Shown here: piece by piece, positions 9,644 to 19,384 of the stretch
Position numbering within the stretch: the stretch's first letter is position 1
How the letters are laid out: every line of letters starts with the position of its first letter
Assembly (NCBI GenBank): GCA_041159865.1
Contig: JBEAXK010000043.1
Coordinates: 15,637 to 79,636 of the forward strand
Direction of reading: 5' to 3'
From: BJGN01 sp041159865
GTDB taxonomy: Bacteria; Bacteroidota; Bacteroidia; Chitinophagales; Saprospiraceae
DNA length: 64,000 bases
The notes under the pieces: model-generated
What the model saw: the letters and a program-made list of their open reading frames with translations, nothing else
Databases searched by the model: none
What the model was told of the DNA's origin: nothing
Translations under genes and position numbers: made by a program

Positions 9644-10495
9644 GTGAAAAAGAAACAAGAAGAAAAAGACATGTCATTTTTCGACCATCTTGAAGAACTA
9701 AGATGGCACATAATCAGATCATTAGCAGTAGTAATTACAATTGGCATTGTATTATTTATCAATAATGCCTGGTTTTTCGATGTTGTTCTATTTGGTCCCA
9801 CGAAGCCATCTTTCATTTCTTACAAATGGTTTTGCGACATAGGCAGGGCGATTGGATTTGGAGAAAGTATCTGTTTCTCTCCCCCATATATTAAAAAACA
9901 AGCTATTGGATTTGCAGAAGCATTTACGACCAGTATTTCTGTATCTTTCATTGCTGGGTTTATCATTGGTTTTCCTTATGTATTCTGGGAGTTTTGGCGT
10001 TTCATAAGTCCTGGTTTGTACAAGCATGAAAAAAATGCAGCCAGAGGTGTTGTATTGATTTGTTCTTTTTTATTTTTATTAGGCGTGAGTTTCGGGTATT
10101 TTGTCATTGCGCCTTTTGCTGTAAATTTCTTAACTGGATTTACAATTCCTGGCGTAGAGAATACCCCTACGCTGGATTCCTATCTGAATTACATCATTAT
10201 GTTCACCCTTCCAACAGGATTAGTATTTGAACTACCTGTGGTGGCATATTTTTTAGCCCAAATTGGTATCTTAGGTCCGCAATCCATGCGTGATTTCCGC
10301 AGGCATGCCATTGTAGTAATACTCATTGTTGCTGCAGTTATCACTCCGCCAGATGCGGTAAGTCAGTGTTTAATAGCTATTCCGTTGTATGGATTATACG
10401 AGATAAGTATTTTAGTAGCTGCTAGAGTTACAGCCAGAAAAGAAAAGAAAGAATTAGAAGAAGAGGAAGCCGACCGTCAAGAAAGGAACCAATAA
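9644..10495 (+). CDS. tatC: Twin-arginine translocase subunit TatC
   Basis: About 283 residues with six predicted membrane helices. The diagnostic N-terminal motif is present (MSFFDHLEELRWHIIRS), as are FPYVFWEFWRFISPGLY, EKNAARG and the late helix VAAVITPPDAVSQ. TatC binds the twin-arginine signal peptide and with TatA exports folded proteins across the inner membrane. A long insert between helices 1 and 2 (residues ~40-80) and a charged C-terminal tail are seen. Start choice: GTG 9641/9644 keeps the lysine-rich lead common in Bacteroidota TatC; ATG 9671 is the next option. TTG 9617 overlaps a likely -7 box. No tatA gene is nearby. Confidence 0.95.
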   Translation: MKKKQEEKDMSFFDHLEELRWHIIRSLAVVITIGIVLFINNAWFFDVVLFGPTKPSFISYKWFCDIGRAIGFGESICFSPPYIKKQAIGFAEAFTTSISVSFIAGFIIGFPYVFWEFWRFISPGLYKHEKNAARGVVLICSFLFLLGVSFGYFVIAPFAVNFLTGFTIPGVENTPTLDSYLNYIIMFTLPTGLVFELPVVAYFLAQIGILGPQSMRDFRRHAIVVILIVAAVITPPDAVSQCLIAIPLYGLYEISILVAARVTARKEKKELEEEEADRQERNQ

Positions 10496-10506
10496 TTGAT
10501 ACATGA

Positions 10507-10944
10507 ATGGAACGACTATCTTCTAATGCCACCTTATTTCTCAATTTATTTCTGCCTGTATTCTGGAGTGTTTTTTTTGGTGTGTTCACCTTGGCCGTTT
10601 TTTTAGCAGATGAGATGTATTTCAGCTTTCTGCCTATACAGATATTTCGAGGAGGGATGTTATTTTTTTATGTAACTGGATTATTGGTTATCTATTTTAC
10701 ATTTCTCAAACTAAAACGGGTAGAATTAACTTCGGAACATTTATATATTACGAACTATTTCAAGACTGCGAGATACCCCATCGCCGCGATTTCACATTTA
10801 GAATGGCGGCGATGGTTTGGTATATCCCTTGGCATTTTCAATTTACAAGCTAAGGGAATTTTTGGGCAGAGAATTCTTTTTTTGGGAAGAAAAAAGCTCC
10901 TTGAAGAATTACACCAAAGGTATCCTCAATGGTTAAAATCTTAA
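10507..10944 (+). CDS. Small membrane protein, two helices plus PH-like domain
   Basis: 145 residues beginning 11 bases after tatC, so probably in the same transcript. Two hydrophobic helices (residues ~10-33 and ~45-66) are followed by ~75 soluble residues with the strand pattern of a small PH-like (bPH) domain: VELTSEHLYITNYF, AAISHLEWRR, FGQRILFLGRK. The function is unknown. Its last four bases overlap the end of the convergent porX gene. Confidence 0.6.
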   Translation: MERLSSNATLFLNLFLPVFWSVFFGVFTLAVFLADEMYFSFLPIQIFRGGMLFFYVTGLLVIYFTFLKLKRVELTSEHLYITNYFKTARYPIAAISHLEWRRWFGISLGIFNLQAKGIFGQRILFLGRKKLLEELHQRYPQWLKS

Positions 10945-12500
10945 CCTTTTGATCTTAGATGCATCACTGGACAAATCATTTCTTCCAGTGAAATACCTCC
11001 ATGCTGGAAGGTATTTTTATAATAATTCAAATAATGGTTGTAATTATTGGGGTAGAGAAAGAAGCCATCTTCTTTGGCAAAAATATAGGTTGAACTAACA
11101 TTAGGTCGGGGTAATCCAGCTTGAGCGGGGTCTTTAAGCTCCAACACGTTTTTCTTTTCATATTGCAGATTTTTACCAACTTTATATCTAAGATTACTCG
11201 TAGTTTCTCGATCACCAACTACTTTAACGGGTGTATTGACTCTTATGGTACCATGATCGGTGGTGATAATTAATTTGACATCTTTTTCCGACACTCTTTC
11301 TAATGCAGCCCAAAGGGGAGAATTTGCAAACCAGGACCGGGTTAGAGAGCGATACGCTTTTTCATCTCCTGCTAGTTCCTTGAGCACTTCCATCTCAGTT
11401 CGGGCGTGGGATAGCATATCAATAAAATTATATACAATGACAGTTAAATCGTTATTTAAGCAATTAAAAATATTTTCCTGAAGTTGTCTTGCAGCTTGAA
11501 CCTGGGTAATTTTATAATACTCATGTTTAATTTCACGTCTAAAAACTCTTTTAATCTGGGCTGCCAATAATTCTGCTTCGAAATTATTTTTACCCCCTTC
11601 TTCAAAATCACCTACCCAATATTGTGGAAATTGCTTTTCAATTTCAGCTGGCATCATCCCCGCGAAAATTGCATTTCTGCTATACTGGGTTGCAGTAGGA
11701 AGAATACTAAAAAAATAATCTTCATTTTGAAGTTTGAAACGTTCCAAAAGGATGGGTTCTATCACCTTCCATTGATCAAACCTTAAATTATCCAGTACAA
11801 GCAAAATGGTAGGACAATCTGGTTGAACATGAGAAAAAACTTTTTCTCTCAACAGATTGGCGGATTTCACGGGACCTTCTGCCGGATTTTTCATCCATTG
11901 GGGATAAATCCCCGTTATATATTTACAAAAAGCCGCATTTGCCTCTTTTTTCTGTTGAGAGAGGATATCGGCCATTTCGTTAGAATTAGAGTGATCGATT
12001 TTTAATTCCCAGGAAATTATTTTTTGATAAATTTCAACCCATTCAATATAATCCATACCACTTTGCAACTGCATGAATATTTGTCTAAATTCTTGTTGAT
12101 AATCAGAAGAAGTTTTTTCTCTGACCAATCTTTTATTATCTAATATTTTTTTTAGGGTTAACCAAATTTGATTTGGATTTACAGGCTTAATTAGATAATC
12201 CGTAATTTGAGAACCCAATGCTTCCTCCATCACCGTTTCCGCTTCATTTTTAGTAATCATCACTACGGGTAGATTTGGATTAATCTGTTTCATTCTGGTC
12301 AAAGTCTCCAGGCCATTTATGCCTGGCATACTTTCGTCGAGGAAAACCACATCAAACTCATTCCCAGTGGCACATTCATCTACGGCATCATGTCCATTTG
12401 TGACCGTAACCACTTCATAACCTTTTGATTCCAGAAACATAATTTGAGGTTTCAATAAATCAATTTCATCATCTGCCCAAAGAATTCTAATTTTATCCAT
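10941..12500 (-). CDS. porX: PorX-type response regulator with PglZ domain
   Basis: 519 residues. Residues 1-120 are a CheY-like receiver: acidic pair D10/D11, phosphoacceptor D55 in VVFLDESMPG, and the Lys in DYLIKPVNP. After a helical linker, residues ~200-515 are a PglZ/alkaline-phosphatase superfamily domain, with VLDNLRFDQW near its start and IITTDHGTIRVN carrying metal-ligand D and H. This is the architecture of PorX, the regulator of type IX secretion that works with the histidine kinase PorY and an ECF sigma factor in Porphyromonas. No porY is in the window. It fits the T9SS cargo genes nearby. Confidence 0.92.
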   Translation of the reverse strand: MDKIRILWADDEIDLLKPQIMFLESKGYEVVTVTNGHDAVDECATGNEFDVVFLDESMPGINGLETLTRMKQINPNLPVVMITKNEAETVMEEALGSQITDYLIKPVNPNQIWLTLKKILDNKRLVREKTSSDYQQEFRQIFMQLQSGMDYIEWVEIYQKIISWELKIDHSNSNEMADILSQQKKEANAAFCKYITGIYPQWMKNPAEGPVKSANLLREKVFSHVQPDCPTILLVLDNLRFDQWKVIEPILLERFKLQNEDYFFSILPTATQYSRNAIFAGMMPAEIEKQFPQYWVGDFEEGGKNNFEAELLAAQIKRVFRREIKHEYYKITQVQAARQLQENIFNCLNNDLTVIVYNFIDMLSHARTEMEVLKELAGDEKAYRSLTRSWFANSPLWAALERVSEKDVKLIITTDHGTIRVNTPVKVVGDRETTSNLRYKVGKNLQYEKKNVLELKDPAQAGLPRPNVSSTYIFAKEDGFFLYPNNYNHYLNYYKNTFQHGGISLEEMICPVMHLRSKG

Positions 12501-12618
12501 AATTTCTGAAAATAAGTAAATATTAAAAATGAAACAAAAATCGGTAATTTCCCGTTAAAATACGGATTAAAACGGCCTTGAATCATTAAATATTGCTTTT
12601 AAAACAATTTCTCCAGAC

Positions 12619-13836
12619 ATGGTAAAATCAAAAATCATCAATGACCCTGTTTATGGATTCATACAAATTCCAGAAGGCATCCTTTTGAATCTCGTTAATC
12701 ACCCTTATTTTCAAAGATTATCCAGAATAAAGCAAGTTAGTTTAACACACTATGTATATCCGGGAGCACATCACACCCGTTTTCAACATGCTTTAGGGGC
12801 ATTACATTTAATGCAGGAGGCGTTATTTATTTTAAAATCGAAAGGAGTAAGCATTACTTCATCTGAACAAACAGCTGCTTGCATAGCTATTTTATTGCAT
12901 GACATAGGACACGGACCCTTTTCTCATACGCTGGAAAATACCTTAATAAAGGTTTCACATGAAAAATTATCCCTGGCCTTTATGGAATCCTTAAATCAGG
13001 AATTTAAAGGTCAATTAACGGAAGCAATTGCTATTTTTAAAAGAACTCATCCTAAATATTTTCTCTCGCAGCTTGTTTCCGGACAATTAGATATGGACAG
13101 ACTAGATTATTTGAGCCGAGATAGTTTTTTTACGGGGGTAACGGAAGGAGTTGTCGGTTATAGTCGAATCATAAAAATGCTTTCTGTCATAGAAGGAGAA
13201 CTGGTTGTTGAGGAAAAAGGAATTTATAGTTTGGAAAAATTTTTAATCGCCAGACGATTAATGTATTGGCAGGTATATTTGCATAAAACCGTATTGGCTG
13301 CTGAAAATATGTTAATAAAAATAATTGAAAGGGCAAGAATTCTTTATCAGCAAGGCGCGTTAAAAATGATTCCATTTTCACTTAGGTACTTTATGGAAAA
13401 GGAAGTTTTTGAAGATAATTTAGCAAAAGATTCCATTTATTTGTTGGAAAAATTTGCAGCATTAGATGATATTGATATTATATCCGCAATAAAAGGATGG
13501 CAATATGAAGAAGATCGATTGCTTTCCTACTTATGTAAATCGCTATTGAACAGAAAACTTTTTAAATTAAAGTTTTATGAAAGTCCTGTTTCTGAAGAAA
13601 TTAAGGAAAAAGAAATACTAAGAATCAAGGCTTGGTGGCAGGGAAATGAAGAAGAAATACCCTTTCTGGTATTTGATGGAAAAGAGAGTAATCATGCGTA
13701 TTCTTATTCACAGGAAGAAATAAAAATACTTAATAAAGATGGAAAAGTTAAACCCATGTCTGACTGTGTAGATTATCCAATGCCACAAAAGGGCGTAGAT
13801 AAATATTTCTTGTGTCATGCACCTACCATATTCTAA
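12619..13836 (+). CDS. HD-domain phosphohydrolase
   Basis: 405 residues. The first His and Arg lie in HHTRFQHALGALHLMQ, the paired HD metal ligands in LLHDIGHGPFSH, and the later Asp in LDMDRLDYLSRDSF. These are the hallmarks of the dNTPase-like HD family (SAMHD1/YdhJ type). Such enzymes hydrolyse nucleotides or (d)NTPs, but the substrate here is not determinable. It is transcribed divergently from porX, with 118 bases between the starts, and is probably a single-gene unit. Confidence 0.85.
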   Translation: MVKSKIINDPVYGFIQIPEGILLNLVNHPYFQRLSRIKQVSLTHYVYPGAHHTRFQHALGALHLMQEALFILKSKGVSITSSEQTAACIAILLHDIGHGPFSHTLENTLIKVSHEKLSLAFMESLNQEFKGQLTEAIAIFKRTHPKYFLSQLVSGQLDMDRLDYLSRDSFFTGVTEGVVGYSRIIKMLSVIEGELVVEEKGIYSLEKFLIARRLMYWQVYLHKTVLAAENMLIKIIERARILYQQGALKMIPFSLRYFMEKEVFEDNLAKDSIYLLEKFAALDDIDIISAIKGWQYEEDRLLSYLCKSLLNRKLFKLKFYESPVSEEIKEKEILRIKAWWQGNEEEIPFLVFDGKESNHAYSYSQEEIKILNKDGKVKPMSDCVDYPMPQKGVDKYFLCHAPTIF

Positions 13837-13931
13837 CCAGAAGCATAAATTGGAAAACAGGAAGGATTCTTGGGCAATGACCTATAAATTTCTTATATTT
13901 CGCAAACTTAAAATCATTTAAAATTTCTGCA

Positions 13932-14915
13932 GTGCTGCAACTTTTCAGAACCAACCATATTTTCGCAGTTATCCTTGGATTTTCATTTGTATTTATTTGG
14001 CATTCAAGTGTTTATTTCAATATTCCTGAGTGGGAACCTTCACAGAGTGGAATTCTGATGCAAGAAATTGAATTACACTTTGGTCATGCTGGAATTGCAG
14101 CCCGGTTAATAGTTATTTTCCTTCTTGGAATCCAGTATGGATTTGCGAACCACCTTATTAATTCTTATAGATTGGCTGACACATCCACTGTATTTCCAGG
14201 CATATTTGTTATTTTATTCAGTTGTTATGCCCCATATTTTCTATTTTTATCTGTTTTTCATATTTTAAATACCCTATTTATTATTTTGTTATTTATATTA
14301 TTCGGAACCTACAATCAGCCTAAAACGGCTGACCACCTTTTTAACATTGGACTTTTAGCAGGTATTTCCTTTTTATTTTTTCCACCAGCCTTTTATTTAA
14401 TAGCTATCATTTTCATTGGTGCAAGTATTTTAAGGACTTACCTTATTAAAGAAAGGATTATAGTTCTAATTGGATTTCTGATTCCATCTTTTTGGGCTGG
14501 AATTTATTATTTTTGGCAAGATAAAATTGATTTATTTTACAAATACCAATTTTCAAATTACTTTAGTCTACCACAATTCAACCTTCAGAACCTGGCGAAC
14601 ATATCTATATTAATGTATATTATTTTTGTTATTCTCGTTATTTTCCTGATTATATCTTATGACAAAATCGGGTTTAGAAAAATCATACAATCGAGAAAGC
14701 GTATAAATATATTGTATTGGAGTTTGGCCATTATACTTGGTCTTTTATTTTTTTTACCCCAACAAGGAAAAGAAGTTTATTTACTTCTTTCATTGCCTTT
14801 GGGACTTTTATCCTCAATAGGTTTCATCTCAATGAAACCCAAACTGGCAGAAATTTTTCATTTTATTTTAATTCTTGGTTTGTTGGTAAGCCATTATATA
14901 GGGTTATTTTTGTAA
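13932..14915 (+). CDS. Polytopic membrane protein (DUF6427-like)
   Basis: 327 residues, very hydrophobic, with about eight or nine predicted membrane helices and short polar loops. The start is GTG 13932; the first ATG would remove helix 1. The general layout resembles the DUF6427 family of Bacteroidota membrane proteins, but I cannot confirm that by eye. The function is unknown. It ends 19 bases before purQ and reads in the same direction. Confidence 0.55.
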   Translation: MLQLFRTNHIFAVILGFSFVFIWHSSVYFNIPEWEPSQSGILMQEIELHFGHAGIAARLIVIFLLGIQYGFANHLINSYRLADTSTVFPGIFVILFSCYAPYFLFLSVFHILNTLFIILLFILFGTYNQPKTADHLFNIGLLAGISFLFFPPAFYLIAIIFIGASILRTYLIKERIIVLIGFLIPSFWAGIYYFWQDKIDLFYKYQFSNYFSLPQFNLQNLANISILMYIIFVILVIFLIISYDKIGFRKIIQSRKRINILYWSLAIILGLLFFLPQQGKEVYLLLSLPLGLLSSIGFISMKPKLAEIFHFILILGLLVSHYIGLFL

Positions 14916-14934
14916 ATATTAAGCATAAATTTAT

Positions 14935-15648
14935 ATGAAGTTTGGCGTAGTCGTTTTTCCTGGTTCCAATTGTGACGAAGATGTATTTGAGGTATTTTCC
15001 CGTTATCTGGGTATGGAAACTATTAAATTATGGCATAAAGATGAAGATTTAAAAGGACTTGAAAAAGGTGACTGTATCATTTTACCTGGAGGATTTTCTT
15101 ACGGAGATTATTTACGATCAGGTGCCATCGCACAATTTTCACCTATCATGAAATCTGTTGTAAAATTTGCTGAAAACGGGGGAATTGTATGGGGTATTTG
15201 TAATGGTTTTCAAATTTTATGTGAGGCTGGATTATTGCCTGGCACCTTGTTAAGAAATGAAAATCAGCAATTTATCTGTAAAAATGTTCATATTGTACCA
15301 GCCAGCCATCAAAGTTTGATAACGGCACAACTTACTCCAAATATTGGATTAAAAATACCTATTGCCCATGCGGATGGTCGATATTTTGCAGACGATGTTA
15401 CTTTGGATAAGATGAGACAAAACGATCAGATTTTATTTAGGTATTGTCATTCTTCCGGTATCGTTGACGACCTATCTAATCCAAATGGCTCTATTGAACA
15501 TATAGCTGGAATATGCAATATAAAAAGAAATGTATTTGGAATGATGCCACATCCTGAACGAGCTGCACATGAAATGGTTGGAAATATGGATGGACTTAAA
15601 CTTTTCGAATCATTATTAACAAGTTCCAGACAACTCTCCACCCTATAA
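14935..15648 (+). CDS. purQ: Phosphoribosylformylglycinamidine synthase subunit PurQ
   Basis: 237 residues, the size of small-subunit PurQ. It is a class I glutamine amidotransferase with oxyanion strand ILPGGFSYGDYLR, nucleophile Cys in GICNGFQIL, and catalytic His and Glu in MMPHPERA. It supplies ammonia from glutamine to PurL for the fourth step of purine synthesis. It is a stand-alone subunit, so a separate PurL (and PurS) is expected elsewhere. It lies in a plus-strand run between a membrane protein and a DsbD-like gene. Confidence 0.95.
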   Translation: MKFGVVVFPGSNCDEDVFEVFSRYLGMETIKLWHKDEDLKGLEKGDCIILPGGFSYGDYLRSGAIAQFSPIMKSVVKFAENGGIVWGICNGFQILCEAGLLPGTLLRNENQQFICKNVHIVPASHQSLITAQLTPNIGLKIPIAHADGRYFADDVTLDKMRQNDQILFRYCHSSGIVDDLSNPNGSIEHIAGICNIKRNVFGMMPHPERAAHEMVGNMDGLKLFESLLTSSRQLSTL

Positions 15649-15773
15649 TTTTGTTCATTTAGACTAATCTTTAATTGCAAAGATTATGTAATCGGATTCA
15701 CTCACAAGTCTAAATTTAACCCATAGATTTGCATTTGAAACTGACATTTTTTTATTTATCAAAAAATAACTTC

Positions 15774-17852
15774 ATGCGTCCAATGAGATTTTTTATATCC
15801 TTGGTGACATTCTTTGGCTTTATGATCACACTTTATGGGCAGATTTTCAATCCTGTTAGTTGGACATATAGCTGGAAAAATACAACTAAAAATGAATATG
15901 AGCTTCAATTTATCGCTCAGATAGATGAGGGTTGGAATATTTATTCCCAATATTTAGAAAGTGACGATGGTCCCATACGCACCAGTATCATCTGGGATAA
16001 GGGATCTCATTATTCTTTAGTAGGAAAAGCAGCTGAAGAAGGAAATATCTACAAAGGATATGATGATATTTTTGGTATGAACGTGATTAAATTATCTGGT
16101 AAAATCATTTTCAAGCAAAAAATTAGAGTCACTGATCCAACCAAGCCCATTACAGGATATGTAGAATTTATGGCTTGCGATAAAGAACGATGTTTACCAC
16201 CAGGAGAAGCGAATTTTTCTTTTCAGGTATCCGCATCGAATAATGCTTCAGAGGAAGAAGGTAAAAATGTCCCTTCAACAGGTAAGGATGAAACTTTATC
16301 GATCGCCCCCCCTACAGAAAAAGAGATAGAAAATAAAACAAATCCACAGAAAAAAGAAGGTGATTTCAATCTAAACAAACCTGGAAAGCCCATAAATGAG
16401 TGCACAAGTGATGAAACCACCGTTTCCTCTGGCACAGATTCTTACTTAAACATTTTTATTCTGGGATTTTTAGGAGGTTTATTAGCTTTATTGACTCCTT
16501 GTGTTTTTCCTATGATTCCCCTAACGGTGAGCTATTTCACAAAAGGATCAGAGGACAAAAAAAAGGGCATAGGGAATGCCTTTTTATATGGTTTTTTTAT
16601 ATTCCTGGTTTATATTTTATTAAGTATTCCTTTTCATTTAATGGACAGTATACAGCCAGACATATTAAATGACATATCTACTAATGTAGCATTAAATGTA
16701 TTCTTTTTTGTCATATTCATTATTTTTGCCCTTTCATTTTTTGGATATTTTGAATTAGCCCTTCCAGAATCCTGGACAAACAAGGCAAGTTCAGCTGAAG
16801 GAGCAGGTGGTATTGTGGGTATATTTTTTATGGCATTAACGCTTGCCCTGGTTTCCTTTTCATGTACAGGTCCTATATTAGGATCACTGCTGGCGGGAAC
16901 GCTTTCTTCTTCATCGGGAGCTATGCAATTAACCATAGGCATGGGTGGATTTGGACTTGCCCTTGCTTTGCCATTTGGATTTTTTGCAGCCTTCCCAGGA
17001 TTACTCAACAGATTACCTAAATCGGGTGGATGGATGAACAGTGTGAAAGTGGTACTAGGATTTTTAGAATTGGCTCTTGCCCTTAAATTCCTTTCAAATG
17101 CAGATTTAGTTAAACATTGGGGCATTGTTCAGATAGAAGTTTTCCTTATCTTATGGATAATCATATTCAGTGGCTTAGCCCTTTATTTATTTGGAATTAT
17201 CAGGATTGGACACGAATCAAAAAAAGATAAAAGAAGTTTAACACATAAAATATTAGGATTCGCGAGTATTTTATTTGTTGCTTATCTGGTTTCTGGATTC
17301 CGTTTTGATGAACGGGCGGGTACTTATAAATCATTAACCGCCTTAAGTGGAATGGCTCCCCCAACCTGTTATAGTTTACTATATAATTGCAATTGCCCTC
17401 ATAATTTAAATTGTTTCAAAGATTTAGATGCTGGACTTGCATATGCAAAAAAAGTAAATAAGCCTGTTATGATTGATTTTACCGGGTATGCATGTGTTAA
17501 TTGCAGAAAGATGGAGGAACATGTATGGCCTGACCCAGCGGTTTACTCTTTGTTAAACGAAAAATATGTACTTATTTCATTATATGTTGATGATAAAACG
17601 GAATTACCTGAAAACCAACAAATAAGCGTAACTCAGGCGGGAGGCAATACGAGAAAACTCAGAACGGTTGGAAATAAATGGTCTTATTTACAAACCAGCT
17701 ATTTCGAAACGAATAGTCAACCCTATTATGCACTCATCACAGCAGATGGTGAGTTATTGAATAAGCCTGTTGCTTATACCCCAGAAGCATCAACTTACGC
17801 TGATTTTCTAAGATGTGGCATAGATGCTTTTGAAAAAGTTAAAAATAAGTAA
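15774..17852 (+). CDS. DsbD-like thiol:disulfide interchange protein
   Basis: About 692 residues from ATG 15774; an upstream TTG at 15729 would precede a good signal peptide (cleavage near LYG). Domains in order: a periplasmic DsbD-alpha-like beta domain (~25-155, with the ACDKERCLPP Cys pair), a polar linker, eight membrane helices of the DsbD/CcdA type with one Cys each in LLTPCVFPMIP and SFSCTGPILG, and a C-terminal thioredoxin domain with active site CVNC in FTGYACVNCRKME. The role is to pass electrons from cytoplasmic thioredoxin across the membrane to periplasmic dithiol proteins. All three redox centres appear intact. Confidence 0.92.
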   Translation: MRPMRFFISLVTFFGFMITLYGQIFNPVSWTYSWKNTTKNEYELQFIAQIDEGWNIYSQYLESDDGPIRTSIIWDKGSHYSLVGKAAEEGNIYKGYDDIFGMNVIKLSGKIIFKQKIRVTDPTKPITGYVEFMACDKERCLPPGEANFSFQVSASNNASEEEGKNVPSTGKDETLSIAPPTEKEIENKTNPQKKEGDFNLNKPGKPINECTSDETTVSSGTDSYLNIFILGFLGGLLALLTPCVFPMIPLTVSYFTKGSEDKKKGIGNAFLYGFFIFLVYILLSIPFHLMDSIQPDILNDISTNVALNVFFFVIFIIFALSFFGYFELALPESWTNKASSAEGAGGIVGIFFMALTLALVSFSCTGPILGSLLAGTLSSSSGAMQLTIGMGGFGLALALPFGFFAAFPGLLNRLPKSGGWMNSVKVVLGFLELALALKFLSNADLVKHWGIVQIEVFLILWIIIFSGLALYLFGIIRIGHESKKDKRSLTHKILGFASILFVAYLVSGFRFDERAGTYKSLTALSGMAPPTCYSLLYNCNCPHNLNCFKDLDAGLAYAKKVNKPVMIDFTGYACVNCRKMEEHVWPDPAVYSLLNEKYVLISLYVDDKTELPENQQISVTQAGGNTRKLRTVGNKWSYLQTSYFETNSQPYYALITADGELLNKPVAYTPEASTYADFLRCGIDAFEKVKNK

Positions 17853-17862
17853 AGAAAATATT

Positions 17863-18351
17863 TTATTTAAAACTGAGGAGAATCTGGTTTTTTTCAACCG
17901 ATTCTCCCGGTTTTACTCCTAATTCAGAAATAATGCCGTCTATGGGAGACTTCAAAACATTCTCCATTTTCATAGCTTCCAAAATAATTAAAGAGTCTCC
18001 TTTTTTAATTAAATCCCCTACGTTTATATTTACATTTCTGACTAGGCCTGGCATTGGAGCTTTCAAATCTTTAAAATGGCTGGATTTTTTAGATGTAAGA
18101 TTCATCTTTAGAATCAGCTGATCTACCTCATCTAAAAGCTGAACCTTGTAAGTACGACCATCAATTTGAATTTGATAATATTTAAGGCTATGATTTTTTT
18201 CTTTAACAGAGATCCATTTTGATTTAAAATCATGAAGTATATATTTTTTATCTTCATCTATATTAATCGGGGTAGCTGCTTCCCCGTCAGAAAGTTGAAA
18301 GGAATACTGACCACCATTTATATCTATTAGGAAAGACCTATTCTTATTCAT
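17863..18351 (-). CDS. Biotin carboxyl carrier-type protein
   Basis: 162 residues. The C-terminal ~75 residues are a biotinyl domain with the modification site Lys in ILEAMKMEN, preceded by KAPMPGLVRNVNI. The N-terminal half resembles the linker seen in carriers of propionyl-/methylcrotonyl- or pyruvate-type carboxylases. No carboxyltransferase or biotin carboxylase gene is adjacent, so the partner enzyme lies elsewhere. It is the last gene of the porP-led minus-strand operon, 10 bases after the preceding stop, and converges on the DsbD-like gene. Confidence 0.85.
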   Translation of the reverse strand: MNKNRSFLIDINGGQYSFQLSDGEAATPINIDEDKKYILHDFKSKWISVKEKNHSLKYYQIQIDGRTYKVQLLDEVDQLILKMNLTSKKSSHFKDLKAPMPGLVRNVNINVGDLIKKGDSLIILEAMKMENVLKSPIDGIISELGVKPGESVEKNQILLSFK

Positions 18352-18361
18352 AATTTCAAAT

Positions 18362-18751
18362 TTAATGATTACTTAATTTCATTAACGTATAGGTTTCAAA
18401 TATAGTAAAAAGTACATAGATGATTAAGAACAAGATAACTTCAGCCTTAACAAGAGGTTGATAAAAGATATGAACAAGAGCTAAAACTAGAATAGCACCA
18501 GCCATTTTAAGACCACTTCCACCCATGACGATTCTAATAAAAGCAGAACCTGAGGCAATGGAAAGATTTTTCAAGGCCATAAAATAGATAATTAATGTAA
18601 AGAGGGCAAAATATAGATTAGCCATCCAACCCACCCAAGAATGGGGTATATAATTTATTTTGAACTGCAAAATAACGGGTATCACAACTAATTGGACAAC
18701 AACGAATTGAACCAAAAACATAGAAAACAAATCGCGATAATTACGCGTCAT
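18362..18751 (-). CDS. Small membrane protein next to atpZ-like gene
   Basis: 129 residues with four predicted helices (near 8-28, 40-62, 75-97 and 103-123). I recognise no catalytic motif. In many Bacteroidota a protein of this size and topology sits between an AtpZ/AtpI-like gene and atpB at the head of the F-type ATP synthase operon; here the order bactofilin, atpZ-like, this gene is present but atpB is not. The function is unknown. It is separated from the atpZ-like gene by 6 bases. Confidence 0.6.
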   Translation of the reverse strand: MTRNYRDLFSMFLVQFVVVQLVVIPVILQFKINYIPHSWVGWMANLYFALFTLIIYFMALKNLSIASGSAFIRIVMGGSGLKMAGAILVLALVHIFYQPLVKAEVILFLIIYVLFTIFETYTLMKLSNH

Positions 18752-18757
18752 GAGGTA

Positions 18758-18973
18758 TTATTTACCTTTACCTGGAGAAATAAAATCTTTTAGAGAAAGA
18801 TAAAGGGCTGCGAAGGTTCCCAATAAGACAAAGATCAGGGTAAAGAGAGGAAAAGAAAGAATAAAATAACGATCTAAGAGTTTACCAAAAAAAACAGCCA
18901 TTATCATAACTGCGCCCATTTGAAAAGCCATTCCAGCATATTTAAGCATATTAACGCTCGAATTTTTTTTCAT
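18758..18973 (-). CDS. AtpZ/AtpI-like small membrane protein
   Basis: 71 residues with two helices (residues ~9-29 and ~37-60) around the loop FGKLLDRYF, followed by a short charged tail. This is the AtpZ/AtpI pattern: small accessory proteins of F1Fo ATP synthase proposed to help c-ring assembly or Mg2+/Ca2+ transport. No ATP synthase subunit gene follows in the window. It is 14 bases downstream of the bactofilin gene. Confidence 0.7.
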   Translation of the reverse strand: MKKNSSVNMLKYAGMAFQMGAVMIMAVFFGKLLDRYFILSFPLFTLIFVLLGTFAALYLSLKDFISPGKGK

Positions 18974-18987
18974 ATAATTCCTGTCCT

Positions 18988-19365
18988 TTACTTGCTTTTC
19001 ATTACACAGGAACCATTAAAAGAAGCGCCAGCCTGAACGATTAATTTTTGGGTTATAATATCACCTGTAACCACTGCATTCTCCCTTATATTCAAGATAT
19101 CGCCTACGGTTAGTTTCCCTTTATATTTTCCTTCGATATGTGCGCTCGAACAAATCACATCTCCTTCAATAATACCACTGGGTCCAATAATTACTTTTGA
19201 ATCGCAGGTTAAATTTCCGAATATAGAACCATCTACCCGAATATCGCTTGCAGATCTAACATTACCTTCAATCACCGTGCCAACTGCCAACGTATTGAAT
19301 GCATTTGGAGAAGGAAGAGCAGAAAGATTAGGTTTTTCGTCTGATTTAGATTTTGAAGAAAACAC
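18988..19365 (-). CDS. Bactofilin (polymer-forming cytoskeletal protein)
   Basis: 125 residues. The body (~25-120) is a right-handed beta-helix visible as repeating hydrophobic hexapeptides: TVIEGNVRSASDIRVDGSI, GNLTCDSKVIIGPSGIIEG, DVICSSAHIEGKYKG. This is the bactofilin (DUF583) fold, which self-assembles into membrane-associated filaments that organise cell shape or envelope machines. It starts 19 bases after the porP/sprF stop, so it is in the same operon. Confidence 0.88.
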   Translation of the reverse strand: MFSSKSKSDEKPNLSALPSPNAFNTLAVGTVIEGNVRSASDIRVDGSIFGNLTCDSKVIIGPSGIIEGDVICSSAHIEGKYKGKLTVGDILNIRENAVVTGDIITQKLIVQAGASFNGSCVMKSK

Positions 19366-19384
19366 GGGCTAATGATTTAAAGGG

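Noticed and set aside
15665..15686. 8-bp hairpin after purQ
   Set aside because: No T-run follows and the stem is AT-rich, so it is not a convincing terminator.
16634..17125. 163-residue ORF on the minus strand inside the DsbD-like gene
   Set aside because: Antisense to membrane helices with conserved Cys; composition is that of a reversed hydrophobic segment.
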